Source: Variovorax boronicumulans (GTDB taxonomy: Bacteria > Pseudomonadota > Gammaproteobacteria > Burkholderiales > Burkholderiaceae_C). Taken from it: 64,000 bases of DNA. The notes below the pieces were generated by a model. That model had not been told where the DNA came from and made no database searches. It worked only from the letters and a program-made list of their open reading frames with translations. The position numbers and the translations under genes were made by a program. The stretch lies in the NCBI RefSeq assembly GCF_029892485.1, contig NZ_JARXVG010000012.1:175781-239780 (forward strand), given 5' to 3'. This document shows, in pieces, positions 34,131 to 42,666 of the stretch (its first letter is position 1; the number at the start of each line of letters is the position of its first letter).

Positions 34131-34763
34131 TTACTGCTTGACGACGTCGGCGCCGGGGGGCGCCTTGAAATCGAACGTGCTGGCCGACAGAGACGGATTC
34201 ACTTCGACCTTGCTGAACTTGAGCACCGAGCGCTGGCCGAAGCTGTCGAGGATTTCGAGGGCTGCGAGGGCGTCGCCCTGGAAGCCGACCAGCACGCTTT
34301 GCAGTTGGCCATCCTTGTTCTTCGGGGTGGCCTTGATCCACTCGAGGCCGTCGCGTTCGGGCGCGGCTTCGAGCGTGAAATCAGCCTGCAGCGCGCGCAG
34401 ATCGGGCGCTGCGGCAATCAGCGCCGCCGGCGTCGAGCCCAATGCCTGCGCCTGGGCCCGCTGCGTGACCTGGTTCAGGTCGGCGTCGTAGAGCCACAGC
34501 GTCTTGCCGTCGGCCACGATGCTCTGGGCAAAAGGCTTGCGGTAGTCGAACTTGAATTTGCCGGGACGCTGGAATTCGAAGGTGCCGGTCGAGGTCTTGA
34601 CGCGGCCGGGCTGGCCTTCGCGCGAAGGCGCGGTCACAGTCTGGGTGAATTCGGCGCGGCCGGATTTGACCGTTTTCACAAAGGTCTCGAGGCTTTCAAG
34701 GCCTCCAGCCCAAGCATTGGCGGAGCAGAGAAGACCAATCAGTAACCAATGGCGGATTTTCAA
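34131..34763 (-). CDS. lolA: Outer-membrane lipoprotein carrier protein LolA
   Basis: Periplasmic chaperone that carries lipoproteins from LolCDE to the outer membrane. The 210-residue precursor has a signal peptide to about Ala19 (ANAWA-GG), then the LolA patterns SGRAEFTQTV, STGTFEFQRPGKFKFDYRKP and VADGKTLWLYDADLNQVTQR. It lies between ftsK and rarA on the minus strand; rarA begins 12 bases after its stop in the same frame. A short 10-base tandem repeat sits in its leader. Confidence 0.93.
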   Translation of the reverse strand: MKIRHWLLIGLLCSANAWAGGLESLETFVKTVKSGRAEFTQTVTAPSREGQPGRVKTSTGTFEFQRPGKFKFDYRKPFAQSIVADGKTLWLYDADLNQVTQRAQAQALGSTPAALIAAAPDLRALQADFTLEAAPERDGLEWIKATPKNKDGQLQSVLVGFQGDALAALEILDSFGQRSVLKFSKVEVNPSLSASTFDFKAPPGADVVKQ

Positions 34764-34776
34764 TTTGGATTCCTCG

Positions 34777-34804
34777 AAAAAGCTCGGAAAAGCTCGGAAA
34801 AGCT
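34777..34804. repeat. Short tandem repeat in the lolA leader
   Basis: The decamer AAAAGCTCGG occurs about 2.8 times in a row, 13-40 bases before the lolA start. It could vary by slippage and change leader length. Nothing else is visible in the 181-base ftsK-lolA gap. Confidence 0.7.
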
Positions 34805-34944
34805 ATTGCACAGAGCATCGACCCTAACTGCCGCGAATTGCGGCAGGTGTAGGTCTTCATGAAGATTTGCAATGCTCGCGAGCGCTTCTGCAAATTGCCT
34901 TTCAGCACGTAACCGGAATTGCGAGCCGCTGCCGTGCCAATCAA

Positions 34945-37365
34945 TTATTCGGTGCGCGCCGGCACCAGGATTTCGCGCTGGCCGCTGCCGCTCATTGCGC
35001 TGACCAGGCCAGCCTTTTCCATGTCTTCGACAAGGCGCGCGGCGCGGTTGTAGCCGATCTTCAAATGGCGCTGCACCAGCGAGATGCTGGCCTTGCGGTT
35101 CTTGAGAACGACCTCGACCGCCTGGTCGTACATCGGGTCCTTCTCGGCATCGCCGCCGCCCAGCAGGTCGCCGTCTCCGTCCCCATCGACCGTGCCGCCT
35201 TCGAGCACGCCCTCGATGTAGTCGGGCTCGCCCTGGCTCTTGAGGTAGGCCACCACGCGGTGCACTTCCTCATCGCTCACGAAGGCGCCGTGCACGCGGA
35301 TCGGCAGGCCGCTGCCGCTGGCCATGTAGAGCATGTCGCCCATGCCCAGCAGCGCCTCGGCGCCCATCTGGTCGAGGATGGTGCGGCTGTCGATCTTGGA
35401 GCCCACCGAGAACGCGATGCGCGTGGGAATGTTGGCCTTGATGAGGCCGGTGATCACGTCCACGCTGGGCCGCTGCGTGGCGAGGATCAGGTGGATGCCG
35501 GCGGCGCGCGCCTTCTGCGCGAGGCGGGCAATGAGCTCTTCGATCTTCTTGCCCACCACCATCATCAGGTCGGCCAGCTCGTCGATCACAACCACGATGT
35601 GCGGCTCGCGCTTGAGCGGCTCCGGATCGTCGGGCGTGAGGCTGAAGGGGTTGTAGATGAACTCCTCGCGCGCCTTGGCTTCGTCGATCTTGGTGTTATA
35701 TCCGGCCAGATTGCGCACGCCGAGCTTGCTCATGAGCTTGTAGCGGCGCTCCATCTCGGCCACGCACCAGTTCAGGCCGTGCGCGGCCTGGCGCATGTCG
35801 GTGACCACGGGCGCCAGCAGATGCGGAATGCCTTCGTAGACAGACATTTCGAGCATCTTCGGGTCGATCATCAAGAGCCGCACATCGCGTGCCTCGGCCT
35901 TGTAGAGCAGCGACAGGATCATCGCGTTAATACCCACCGACTTGCCCGACCCGGTGGTACCGGCCACCAGCACGTGCGGCATCTTCGCGAGGTCGGCCAC
36001 CACGGGGTTGCCGATGATGTCCTTGCCCAGGCCCATGGTGAGCATGGACTTGCCTTCGTTGTAGATCTGCGAGCCGAGGATTTCGCTGAGCTTGATCGAC
36101 TGGCGCTTGGCGTTCGGCAGTTCGAGCGCCATGTAGTTCTTGCCCGGGATGGTCTCGACCACGCGGATCGACACCAGCGAGAGCGAACGCGCGAGGTCCT
36201 TGGCCAGGCCCAGGATCTGCGAGCCCTTGACGCCGGTGGCGGGCTCGATTTCGTAGCGCGTGATCACCGGGCCCGGCGAAGCAAGCACCACGCGCACTTC
36301 GACGCCGAAGTCCTTGAGCTTCTTCTCGATCATGCGCGAGGTCATCTCGAGCGTGTCGGCGGAGACGGTTTCCTGGCGCACCAGCGCCGCATCGAGCAGG
36401 TCGACCTGCGGCAGCTTGCTGTCGGGCAACTCCTTGAAGAGCGGCTTCTGGCGCTCCTTGACGACGCGATCGCTCTTGGGCACCTCGTTCATCGCGGGCT
36501 CGATCTGCACCGGCGGCGACGGCGGCCGGCGCTTGGGGCGCGGCTCGATGAGGATCTCTTCGTCGTCGGGGAAATCGGTCGTCATGGACGGCTCGCCGCC
36601 CTTGCTGCCCAAGTCGCCGCGCGTGAAAGAGGGCTCGTCGGCTTCGGCGCGCTCGCGGGCGGCTTGCTTGCCCATGGCGATGTCGGCGGCCATTTCGCGC
36701 TTTTCGCGGCGCGACTCGAAGAGCGAATAGGCCCGGGCACCGATGCGCTCGGCAATCAGGCTCCACGAGAAACGGAAGACCAGCGCCGAGCCGATCACGC
36801 CGCCGGCGATGGCGACCAGCGCCGAGCCGGTGAAGCCCATCCAGCGGACGCTGGCCGGTCCCACGAGATAACCCAGCGCACCGCCACCCGAACCCGGCAG
36901 ATGCGATTCGAGCCGGTACAGGCGCGACCACTCGAGCATGGCGCTGGCGCACAGCAGCAGGACGAGGCCGAACCAGAACGCCAGGCGGCTGCGATTGAAG
37001 CGTCCGCGAGGAGGTTGCTCGGCCGGGGCGGCTTCGCCGCCACGCAGCCAGTCGGCCAGCGAAGAAAGCCAGGCGCGCAAACCCGCCGCTAGGCACCACC
37101 AGACAGAATAGCCGGCCGCGTAGTAGCTGCCATCGGCCAGCCAGGCGCCGATGCGGCCGCCCCAGTTCTTGACGTCGCCTCCGGTGCCCGAAGTCGACCA
37201 GGCGGCATCGGAAGGCGTGAAGCTCAGCATGGCGAGCAGCCAGAAGAGCAGTGCCGCAAATCCTGCGATCAGCGTGATCTCGTGGGCGAAGCGCATGGCG
37301 CGCACACGCACGGGTTGCCCATCGGCGGCAGAAGAAGATTGAAGCGTATTGAGCGAATAGGTCAT
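34945..37365 (-). CDS. ftsK: DNA translocase FtsK
   Basis: Hexameric dsDNA pump that anchors to the septum and clears chromosome termini. The 806-residue protein has N-terminal membrane helices in the first ~190 residues, a short acidic/proline linker, and the motor from about residue 300. Walker A GTTGSGKSVG lies near 466-475, Walker B in VVVIDELADLMM, and LATQRPSVDVITG follows. The C-terminal gamma winged helix (residues ~735-806) would read KOPS and activate XerD. The linker is short, as in other Burkholderiales. ATG at 37365 was taken over a GTG three codons upstream. Confidence 0.95.
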   Translation of the reverse strand: MTYSLNTLQSSSAADGQPVRVRAMRFAHEITLIAGFAALLFWLLAMLSFTPSDAAWSTSGTGGDVKNWGGRIGAWLADGSYYAAGYSVWWCLAAGLRAWLSSLADWLRGGEAAPAEQPPRGRFNRSRLAFWFGLVLLLCASAMLEWSRLYRLESHLPGSGGGALGYLVGPASVRWMGFTGSALVAIAGGVIGSALVFRFSWSLIAERIGARAYSLFESRREKREMAADIAMGKQAARERAEADEPSFTRGDLGSKGGEPSMTTDFPDDEEILIEPRPKRRPPSPPVQIEPAMNEVPKSDRVVKERQKPLFKELPDSKLPQVDLLDAALVRQETVSADTLEMTSRMIEKKLKDFGVEVRVVLASPGPVITRYEIEPATGVKGSQILGLAKDLARSLSLVSIRVVETIPGKNYMALELPNAKRQSIKLSEILGSQIYNEGKSMLTMGLGKDIIGNPVVADLAKMPHVLVAGTTGSGKSVGINAMILSLLYKAEARDVRLLMIDPKMLEMSVYEGIPHLLAPVVTDMRQAAHGLNWCVAEMERRYKLMSKLGVRNLAGYNTKIDEAKAREEFIYNPFSLTPDDPEPLKREPHIVVVIDELADLMMVVGKKIEELIARLAQKARAAGIHLILATQRPSVDVITGLIKANIPTRIAFSVGSKIDSRTILDQMGAEALLGMGDMLYMASGSGLPIRVHGAFVSDEEVHRVVAYLKSQGEPDYIEGVLEGGTVDGDGDGDLLGGGDAEKDPMYDQAVEVVLKNRKASISLVQRHLKIGYNRAARLVEDMEKAGLVSAMSGSGQREILVPARTE

Positions 37366-37421
37366 GAAAAGCACGGCACCCGGCCCTGAAAATCGGGGGC
37401 CGGACGCCCGAACACTACAAC

Positions 37422-37452
37422 AAAAGGCCGGAGCCGCCTGTGGCGCCCGGCC
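37422..37452 (-). terminator. Probable terminator of the Crp-like gene
   Basis: GGCCGG at 37426-37431 pairs with CCGGCC at 37447-37452. On the minus strand the stem is followed by TTTTGTT. It lies 8 bases past the stop of the Crp-family gene and upstream of ftsK. Confidence 0.6.
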
Positions 37453-37459
37453 CGAAGGC

Positions 37460-38134
37460 TCAAGTGAGCGTCAGGAGCCGTTCCTTGACGATCATCGACC
37501 CGTCGTCGAGGGTCTGAACGAAACCGCGCTCTTCCAGGTCCTTCATCACGCGGCTCACCATCTCGCGCGAGGCGCCGACCATCTTTGCCAGGTCCTGGCG
37601 GGAAATCTTGTCGCGCACCTTGAGGTTGCCGGCGCCGTCATCCACGGCGAACTCGAGCAGCGAGCGCGCCACGCGGCCGTAGACATCCATCAGCGCCAGC
37701 GACTCGATCTTGCGGTCGGCGTGACGCAGGCGCTGCACCAGGCCGCGCATGATGTTGTAGGCCATCGAGGAGTTTTCGGGCAGGCAGCGTGCAAACGCAT
37801 CGCGGCCCAGCATGAGGACGTCGCACTGGATCTCGGTGCGCACCGTGGCCGAATGCGGCTCGTCGTCGATCAGGCTCATTTCGCCGAGGTAGTCGCCGGG
37901 GTGCAGCGTCGCCAGGATGACCTCGCGGCCCCGGCTGTCGGCACTGGTCACGCGGGCGCGCCCGGTGAGGATGATGTAGAGCGCATCGGACTTCTTGCCC
38001 TGCTCCACGACGACTTCACCACGCTTGAAGCGCTTTTTGATGATCGCATCCGCAATGCTTGCGGACTGCGTGGCTGTCAACGACGCGAACAAAGGAACGC
38101 GCCGAAGCAATTCAAGGTTGGACAGCATCGACAT
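37460..38134 (-). CDS. Crp/Fnr-family transcriptional regulator
   Basis: A 224-residue regulator with a cyclic-nucleotide-binding-like beta barrel at ~15-125, a dimer helix at ~128-160 and a winged helix-turn-helix at ~175-210 (SRQDLAKMVGASREMVSRVM). The phosphate-binding cassette reads GEMSLIDDEPHSATV: the glycine, glutamate and serine of the cAMP site are kept, but the usual arginine is a histidine. The cysteines of Fnr are absent, so it is not an oxygen sensor of that type. It diverges from trxB and lies upstream of ftsK. The effector and targets are unknown. Confidence 0.88.
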   Translation of the reverse strand: MSMLSNLELLRRVPLFASLTATQSASIADAIIKKRFKRGEVVVEQGKKSDALYIILTGRARVTSADSRGREVILATLHPGDYLGEMSLIDDEPHSATVRTEIQCDVLMLGRDAFARCLPENSSMAYNIMRGLVQRLRHADRKIESLALMDVYGRVARSLLEFAVDDGAGNLKVRDKISRQDLAKMVGASREMVSRVMKDLEERGFVQTLDDGSMIVKERLLTLT

Positions 38135-38315
38135 TTATCAATCCCTGATACATCGCGCGGAGTTTGTCCAAAAGGCAAGCCAATGGATTACTACAATCGC
38201 GCGCATTGAAAACACCGTGCACCCGGTGTTGAACCGGGCGGTGATACTCCGCATATATCGCTACCACCCTGAAAATGTACACGCTGAAGCAGCGCATATC
38301 CTAGGTTTTCTACTC

Positions 38316-39275
38316 ATGTCCGCTACCCAACACGCCAAGGTTTTGATTCTCGGCTCCGGCCCTGCCGGCTATACCGCAGCGGTCTACGCAGCCCGTGCAA
38401 ACCTCCAGCCTTTGCTCATCACTGGCATTGCCCAGGGCGGGCAATTGATGACCACCACCGAAGTCGACAACTGGCCAGCCGACGTGCATGGCGTGCAGGG
38501 GCCGGAGCTGATGCAGCGTTTTCTCGAACACGCCGAACGCTTCAAGACGCAGATCGTTTTCGACCACATCAACAAGGTCGACCTGAGCAAGCGCCCCTTC
38601 ACCCTGACCGGCGACAGTGGCACCTACACCTGCGATTCGCTGATCATTGCGACGGGCGCTTCTGCCAAATACCTGGGCCTTGATTCCGAAGAGAAGTTCA
38701 TGGGCCGCGGCGTCTCCGCATGCGCAACCTGCGACGGCTTCTTCTATCGCGAGCAGGAGGTCTGCGTGATCGGCGGCGGCAACACGGCCGTCGAAGAAGC
38801 GCTGTACCTGGCCAACATCGCGAACAAGGTCACGCTGGTGCATCGCCGCGACAAATTCCGCGCTGAGCCGATCCTGATCGACAAGGTCAAGGAGAAGGTT
38901 GCCGAAGGCAAGATCGTGCTGAAGCTGCACAACGAACTCGACGAGGTGCTCGGCGACGGCACGGGCGTGACGGGCATCCGCATCAAGAACACGCAGACCG
39001 GCGAGACCGAGCAGATCGACCTCAAGGGCTGCTTCATTGCCATCGGGCACCACCCGAACACCGACATCTTCCAGGGCCAACTGGAAATGAAGGACAACTA
39101 CATCCTGACCCGTTCCGGCCTGCAGGGCTTTGCAACGATGACCAGCATCCCCGGCGTCTTCGCCGCCGGCGATGTGCAGGACAACGTGTACCGCCAAGCC
39201 ATTACCAGCGCCGGTACGGGTTGCATGGCCGCGCTGGATGCCCAGCGCTTCCTGGAGCAGGACGGCACGCTCTAA
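38316..39275 (+). CDS. trxB: Thioredoxin-disulfide reductase
   Basis: NADPH-dependent FAD enzyme that keeps thioredoxin reduced. The 319-residue protein has the FAD motif ILGSGPAGYTAAVYAAR, the redox-active CATC at 136-139, the NADPH motif VIGGGNTAVEEALYLA and the terminal GDVQDNVYRQAITSAGTGC. Start at MSATQHAKVLILG by homology; the long in-frame upstream stretch overlaps the divergent Crp-like gene and is not protein-like. Confidence 0.96.
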   Translation: MSATQHAKVLILGSGPAGYTAAVYAARANLQPLLITGIAQGGQLMTTTEVDNWPADVHGVQGPELMQRFLEHAERFKTQIVFDHINKVDLSKRPFTLTGDSGTYTCDSLIIATGASAKYLGLDSEEKFMGRGVSACATCDGFFYREQEVCVIGGGNTAVEEALYLANIANKVTLVHRRDKFRAEPILIDKVKEKVAEGKIVLKLHNELDEVLGDGTGVTGIRIKNTQTGETEQIDLKGCFIAIGHHPNTDIFQGQLEMKDNYILTRSGLQGFATMTSIPGVFAAGDVQDNVYRQAITSAGTGCMAALDAQRFLEQDGTL

Positions 39276-39297
39276 GCCGGCTGCGGCCCAAAAGGGC

Positions 39298-39303
39298 TAT
39301 AAT
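39298..39303 (+). promoter_or_regulatory. -10 element of the rpmB-rpmG operon
   Basis: A perfect TATAAT within GGGCTATAATCCGAGG lies 22 bases after trxB. A GC-rich stretch takes the place of a -35 consensus. It would give an mRNA leader of about 145 bases. Confidence 0.6.
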
Positions 39304-39455
39304 CCGAGGCTTTGCCGAAACAGGGCCCTCTCAGGGGGCGCCTGATATTCAGGCAAACCGGGGTACCGCCACCCGTTTCTGGCGAGGTCAAGCTGCAAAA
39401 CACCTGCAATCATCACGATTGCGCCGGTGCCAGCTGTTCAAGAAAGAGTGTCCAC
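39304..39455 (+). promoter_or_regulatory. Structured 5' leader of rpmB-rpmG
   Basis: About 150 bases separate the -10 element from the rpmB start. They hold the perfect hairpin GCCTGA-TAT-TCAGGC at 39340-39354 and a weaker CGCCA/TGGCG stem at 39367-39384. Ribosomal protein operons often regulate themselves through such leaders. No known leader motif is recognised here. Confidence 0.4.
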
Positions 39456-39689
39456 ATGGCACGCGTATGCGACGTAACGGGCAAAGGCCCGATGGTCGGA
39501 AACAACGTTTCCCACGCCAACAACAAAACCAAGCGCCGGTTCCTGCCGAACCTGCAATACCGCCGTTTCTGGGTCGAGACTGAAAACCGCTGGGTTCGCC
39601 TGCGCGTTTCGAGCGCTGCACTGCGCCTGATCGACAAGAACGGTATCGACGCCGTGCTCGCAGACCTGCGCGCACGCGGCCAAGCTTAA
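39456..39689 (+). CDS. rpmB: 50S ribosomal protein L28
   Basis: A 77-residue L28 with the family N-terminus MARVCDVTGKGPMVGNNVSH and NNKTKRRFLPNLQ, followed by RFWVETENRWVRLRVS. It lacks zinc-binding cysteine pairs. rpmG follows after 11 bases with a good AAGGAG site before it, so the two form the usual operon. Confidence 0.97.
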   Translation: MARVCDVTGKGPMVGNNVSHANNKTKRRFLPNLQYRRFWVETENRWVRLRVSSAALRLIDKNGIDAVLADLRARGQA

Positions 39690-39700
39690 GGAGCTGAATC

Positions 39701-39874
39701 ATGGCAACGAGCAAAGGCGGACGCGAAAAGATCAAGCTGGAATCCACCGCGGGTACCGGCCACTTCTACACGACCAGCAAGAACAAGAAGACGATGCCTG
39801 AAAAGATGTCGATCATGAAGTTCGACCCGAAGGCGCGCAAGCACGTCGAATACAAGGAAATCAAGCTGAAGTAA
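39701..39874 (+). CDS. rpmG: 50S ribosomal protein L33
   Basis: A 57-residue L33 reading MATSKGGREKIKLESTAGTG, then HFYTTSKNKKT and KFDPKARKHVEYKEIKLK at the end. It is the cysteine-free, zinc-independent form. AAGGAG lies nine bases before the ATG. A strong terminator follows 23 bases after the stop. Confidence 0.97.
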   Translation: MATSKGGREKIKLESTAGTGHFYTTSKNKKTMPEKMSIMKFDPKARKHVEYKEIKLK

Positions 39875-39897
39875 TTCGGCCCTGGTTTCCCAACGAA

Positions 39898-39925
39898 AAC
39901 CCGCTGCTTACCCAGCGGGTTTTTT
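39898..39925 (+). terminator. Terminator of rpmB-rpmG
   Basis: Stem AACCCGCTG/CAGCGGGTT with a six-base loop followed by a run of T is a textbook rho-independent terminator 23 bases after rpmG. Confidence 0.93.
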
Positions 39926-39961
39926 GTTGCCCGGCGTTCTTGGAGCTCAGAAATCAGGCAT

Positions 39962-39988
39962 AAAAAAACCGGCCATCTGGCCGGTTTT
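39962..39988 (-). terminator. Terminator of the desaturase gene
   Basis: Stem AAAACCGGCCA/TGGCCGGTTTT with a two-base TC apex; on the minus strand it is followed by a run of T. It lies 31 bases past the desaturase stop and faces the rpmG terminator. Confidence 0.9.
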
Positions 39989-40019
39989 CCGGAAGCGAGG
40001 TGGACTCGCCTTGATTCGC

Positions 40020-41234
40020 TCAGGCGCGAGCCGCACGCAGACGCTTCGAGAACTCGCGCAAGCCGGCAATGCCACTGGCTTCTGCACGGTGGCACCAGGC
40101 CGCCAGATCGGCCGCCAGTTGCTCGCGCGACTGCGAAGTGTTCAGCCAGAGCTGGCGCAGTTCTTCGCGCATCGTCACCATCTTGTCCAGCACCGGGTGG
40201 GCGGCACGCGCCTGCACAAGATGCGTGCGGGCCGATGCAGGCACCTTGTCGTCGTCACGGTGCAGCCAGCGCTTGGCAGCCTTGAGCACCGAGATGTCGG
40301 CGCCCCTGGTCTTCAGCAGCGCCAGCTCTTCACTGGTTGCACGACGCATTTCACGGGCATAGCCGGCCATGACTTCGTAGCGGTTGGCAATGACGGCTTC
40401 GAGCGTCTTCTCGTTGGCCACAGGCTGGATGTCGCCCATCTGCATCTTCGGCGGCACCTTCTTGACCTTGGCCCAGCCGATGGCCTGCATCGCCTGGATG
40501 TAGAGCCAGCCGATGTCGAATTCGTACTTCTTGACCGAGAACTTGGCCGACGTCGGGTAGGTATGGTGGTTGTTGTGCAGCTCTTCGCCGCCGATGATCA
40601 GGCCCCAGGGCATGATGTTGCGGCTGGCATCGGGTGCCTCGAAGTTGCGGTAACCCCAGTAGTGGCCGATGCCGTTGATGATGCCAGCGGCGGTGATCGG
40701 AATCCAGAGCATCTGGACAGCCCACACGGCCATGCCCAGCGTGCCGAACAGCGCCAGGTTGATCACCAGCATCAGCCCCACGCCTTGCCAGCTGTAGCGC
40801 GAATACAGGTTGCGTTCGATCCAGTCATCGGGCGTGCCGTGGCCGTAGCGATCGATCGTGTCCTTGTTCTTCGACTCCTTGCGGTAGAGCTCCGCGCCGC
40901 GCCAGAACACTTCGTCGATGCCCTTGACCTGCGGACTGTGCGGGTCTTCCTGGGTTTCGCACTTGGCGTGGTGCTTGCGGTGAATGGCAACCCATTCCTT
41001 GGTCACCATGCCGGTGCCTAGCCACAGCCACAAGCGGAAGAAATGCGAAGGGATCGGACCCAGATCCATGGCCCGGTGCGTTTGCGTGCGGTGCAGGAAA
41101 ATCGTGACCGCAGCAATCGTGATGTGTGTGGTGACAAGCGTGTACAGCACGACTTGCCACCATGCGATGTCCCACAAGCCGTGTCCGAGCCATTGGATGG
41201 CCGCGTTGAAAACGACCGAGTCAGGAAGCAACAT
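40020..41234 (-). CDS. Membrane fatty-acid desaturase (delta-9 type)
   Basis: Di-iron acyl-CoA/acyl-lipid desaturase of 404 residues. Three histidine boxes are present: HRTQTH at 48-53, HRKHH at 85-89 and HNNHH near 219-223. Hydrophobic pairs surround them at ~25-48 and ~150-185. The ~110 residues after the catalytic domain form a soluble Ala/Arg-rich tail not found in minimal desaturases; this tail is common in betaproteobacterial homologues. It would introduce the cis double bond in palmitate or stearate for membrane fluidity. It stands alone with its own terminator. Confidence 0.93.
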   Translation of the reverse strand: MLLPDSVVFNAAIQWLGHGLWDIAWWQVVLYTLVTTHITIAAVTIFLHRTQTHRAMDLGPIPSHFFRLWLWLGTGMVTKEWVAIHRKHHAKCETQEDPHSPQVKGIDEVFWRGAELYRKESKNKDTIDRYGHGTPDDWIERNLYSRYSWQGVGLMLVINLALFGTLGMAVWAVQMLWIPITAAGIINGIGHYWGYRNFEAPDASRNIMPWGLIIGGEELHNNHHTYPTSAKFSVKKYEFDIGWLYIQAMQAIGWAKVKKVPPKMQMGDIQPVANEKTLEAVIANRYEVMAGYAREMRRATSEELALLKTRGADISVLKAAKRWLHRDDDKVPASARTHLVQARAAHPVLDKMVTMREELRQLWLNTSQSREQLAADLAAWCHRAEASGIAGLREFSKRLRAARA

Positions 41235-41366
41235 TGAGTCAGGTACTCCATAGCCACACGAAGGTGCAGCCTTAAGCTAACCGGCGATTTTAAGGCGACA
41301 GGGTCAAAACGAGGCCGTTTACCCTTCAAGAAAAGCGCTGATTAACCCTACTTTGGAGTCCGGCCT

Positions 41367-42638
41367 CTATTTGCGGTTCCACACCGCCGCAAAGAAACCA
41401 TCTGTCGAATGACGGTGCGGCCACAGGCGTAAATAGCGCTTGCCGTCTGTCCCACCGGCGCAAAGCGCCTCGAACCCCTCCACTTTGAGACCTTGCAGCA
41501 GTTCCGCAGCGTCCTGGGGCTCGAAATCGGGGTTGGCGGCACCGAAAGCCTCGGCAATGGCCTCGTTTTCTTCCGGCAGCACGCTGCAGGTGGCGTAAAC
41601 CAGCCGGCCGCCCGATTTCACGAGCCTGGCCGCACTTTGCAGGATCGCGGCCTGCTTGACCGTCAACTCCTCCACCGATTTGGGCGACTGCCGCCACTTC
41701 AGGTCCGGATTGCGCCGCAGCGTTCCGAGCCCCGAGCAGGGCGCGTCGACCAGCACCCGGTCGATCTTGCCCGCGAGCCGCTTGATACGGTCGTCCCGCT
41801 CATGCGCAATCGCGGCCGGATGAACGTTCGACAGCTTGCTGCGCGCCAGCCGTGGCTTGAGCGCGTCGAGCCGGTGTGCCGAGGTGTCGAAGGCGTAAAG
41901 ACGACCGGTATTCCGCATCGTGGCGCCGATGGCCAGGGTCTTGCCACCCGCGCCGGCACAGAAATCGACCACCATCTCGCCGCGCTTGGCGTCCAGCAGC
42001 AGCGCGAGCAGTTGGGAGCCCTCGTCCTGCACCTCGACGGCGCCGCGGGCGAACGCGTCCAGCTTGGTCAACGCCGGCTTGCCTTCGATGCGCAAGCCCC
42101 AGGGCGAGAACGGCGTCACTTCAGATTTGATAGCAGCTTTCGCAAGCTCCGCCTTCACCTCCGCCCGCTTGTCGGTCAGCGCATTGACACGCAGATCGAG
42201 CGGCGCGGGCTGCTGCAGGCTTTCGACCAGCGGCCAGAATCCGTCGCCGAGTTGCGCCTTGAGCGGCGCGACCAGCCATTCCGGCAGATTGTGGCGATGG
42301 CGCTCCAGCAGGTCGTCCGGCTTCACGGCATCGCAGTTGTCGAGCCAGCGCTTCTCGGTGTCGTTGAGCGCGCTCTTCAGGAAGTCGCGGGGACCGTGGA
42401 AGCCGAGGATCGCCATGCGGCGCTCCTTCGACCCGCTGCCCGAAGGCGAGAGATGGTCGAACAAAAGCTTCTTGCGCAGGACGGTGTAGACGGTCTCGGC
42501 CAGCGTGGCGCGCTCGCGCGGGCCGAACTCGCGGTGGTCGCGAAAGAAGCGGGAAACGACCTGGTCGGCCGGGTGATCGAATTTCAGGACAAGGCCCACC
42601 AGATCGGCGGTGGCCTCCAACAGGGCTTTGGGGTGCAT
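41367..42638 (-). CDS. RsmB-like RNA (cytosine-5) methyltransferase
   Basis: SAM-dependent m5C methyltransferase of the NOL1/NOP2/Sun family, 423 residues. The SAM motif is VVDFCAGAGGKTLAIGA, motif IV is VDAPCSGLGTLRRNPDLKWR and the catalytic cysteine of motif VI lies in YATCSVLPEENE. The N-terminal ~140 residues resemble the NusB-like part of RsmB in reduced form. The target is 16S rRNA C967 in E. coli RsmB; the true RsmB here may be elsewhere, so no symbol is assigned. Confidence 0.9.
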   Translation of the reverse strand: MHPKALLEATADLVGLVLKFDHPADQVVSRFFRDHREFGPRERATLAETVYTVLRKKLLFDHLSPSGSGSKERRMAILGFHGPRDFLKSALNDTEKRWLDNCDAVKPDDLLERHRHNLPEWLVAPLKAQLGDGFWPLVESLQQPAPLDLRVNALTDKRAEVKAELAKAAIKSEVTPFSPWGLRIEGKPALTKLDAFARGAVEVQDEGSQLLALLLDAKRGEMVVDFCAGAGGKTLAIGATMRNTGRLYAFDTSAHRLDALKPRLARSKLSNVHPAAIAHERDDRIKRLAGKIDRVLVDAPCSGLGTLRRNPDLKWRQSPKSVEELTVKQAAILQSAARLVKSGGRLVYATCSVLPEENEAIAEAFGAANPDFEPQDAAELLQGLKVEGFEALCAGGTDGKRYLRLWPHRHSTDGFFAAVWNRK

Positions 42639-42666
42639 CCCCCGATTGTCTCAGGCGCCCGCCGGG

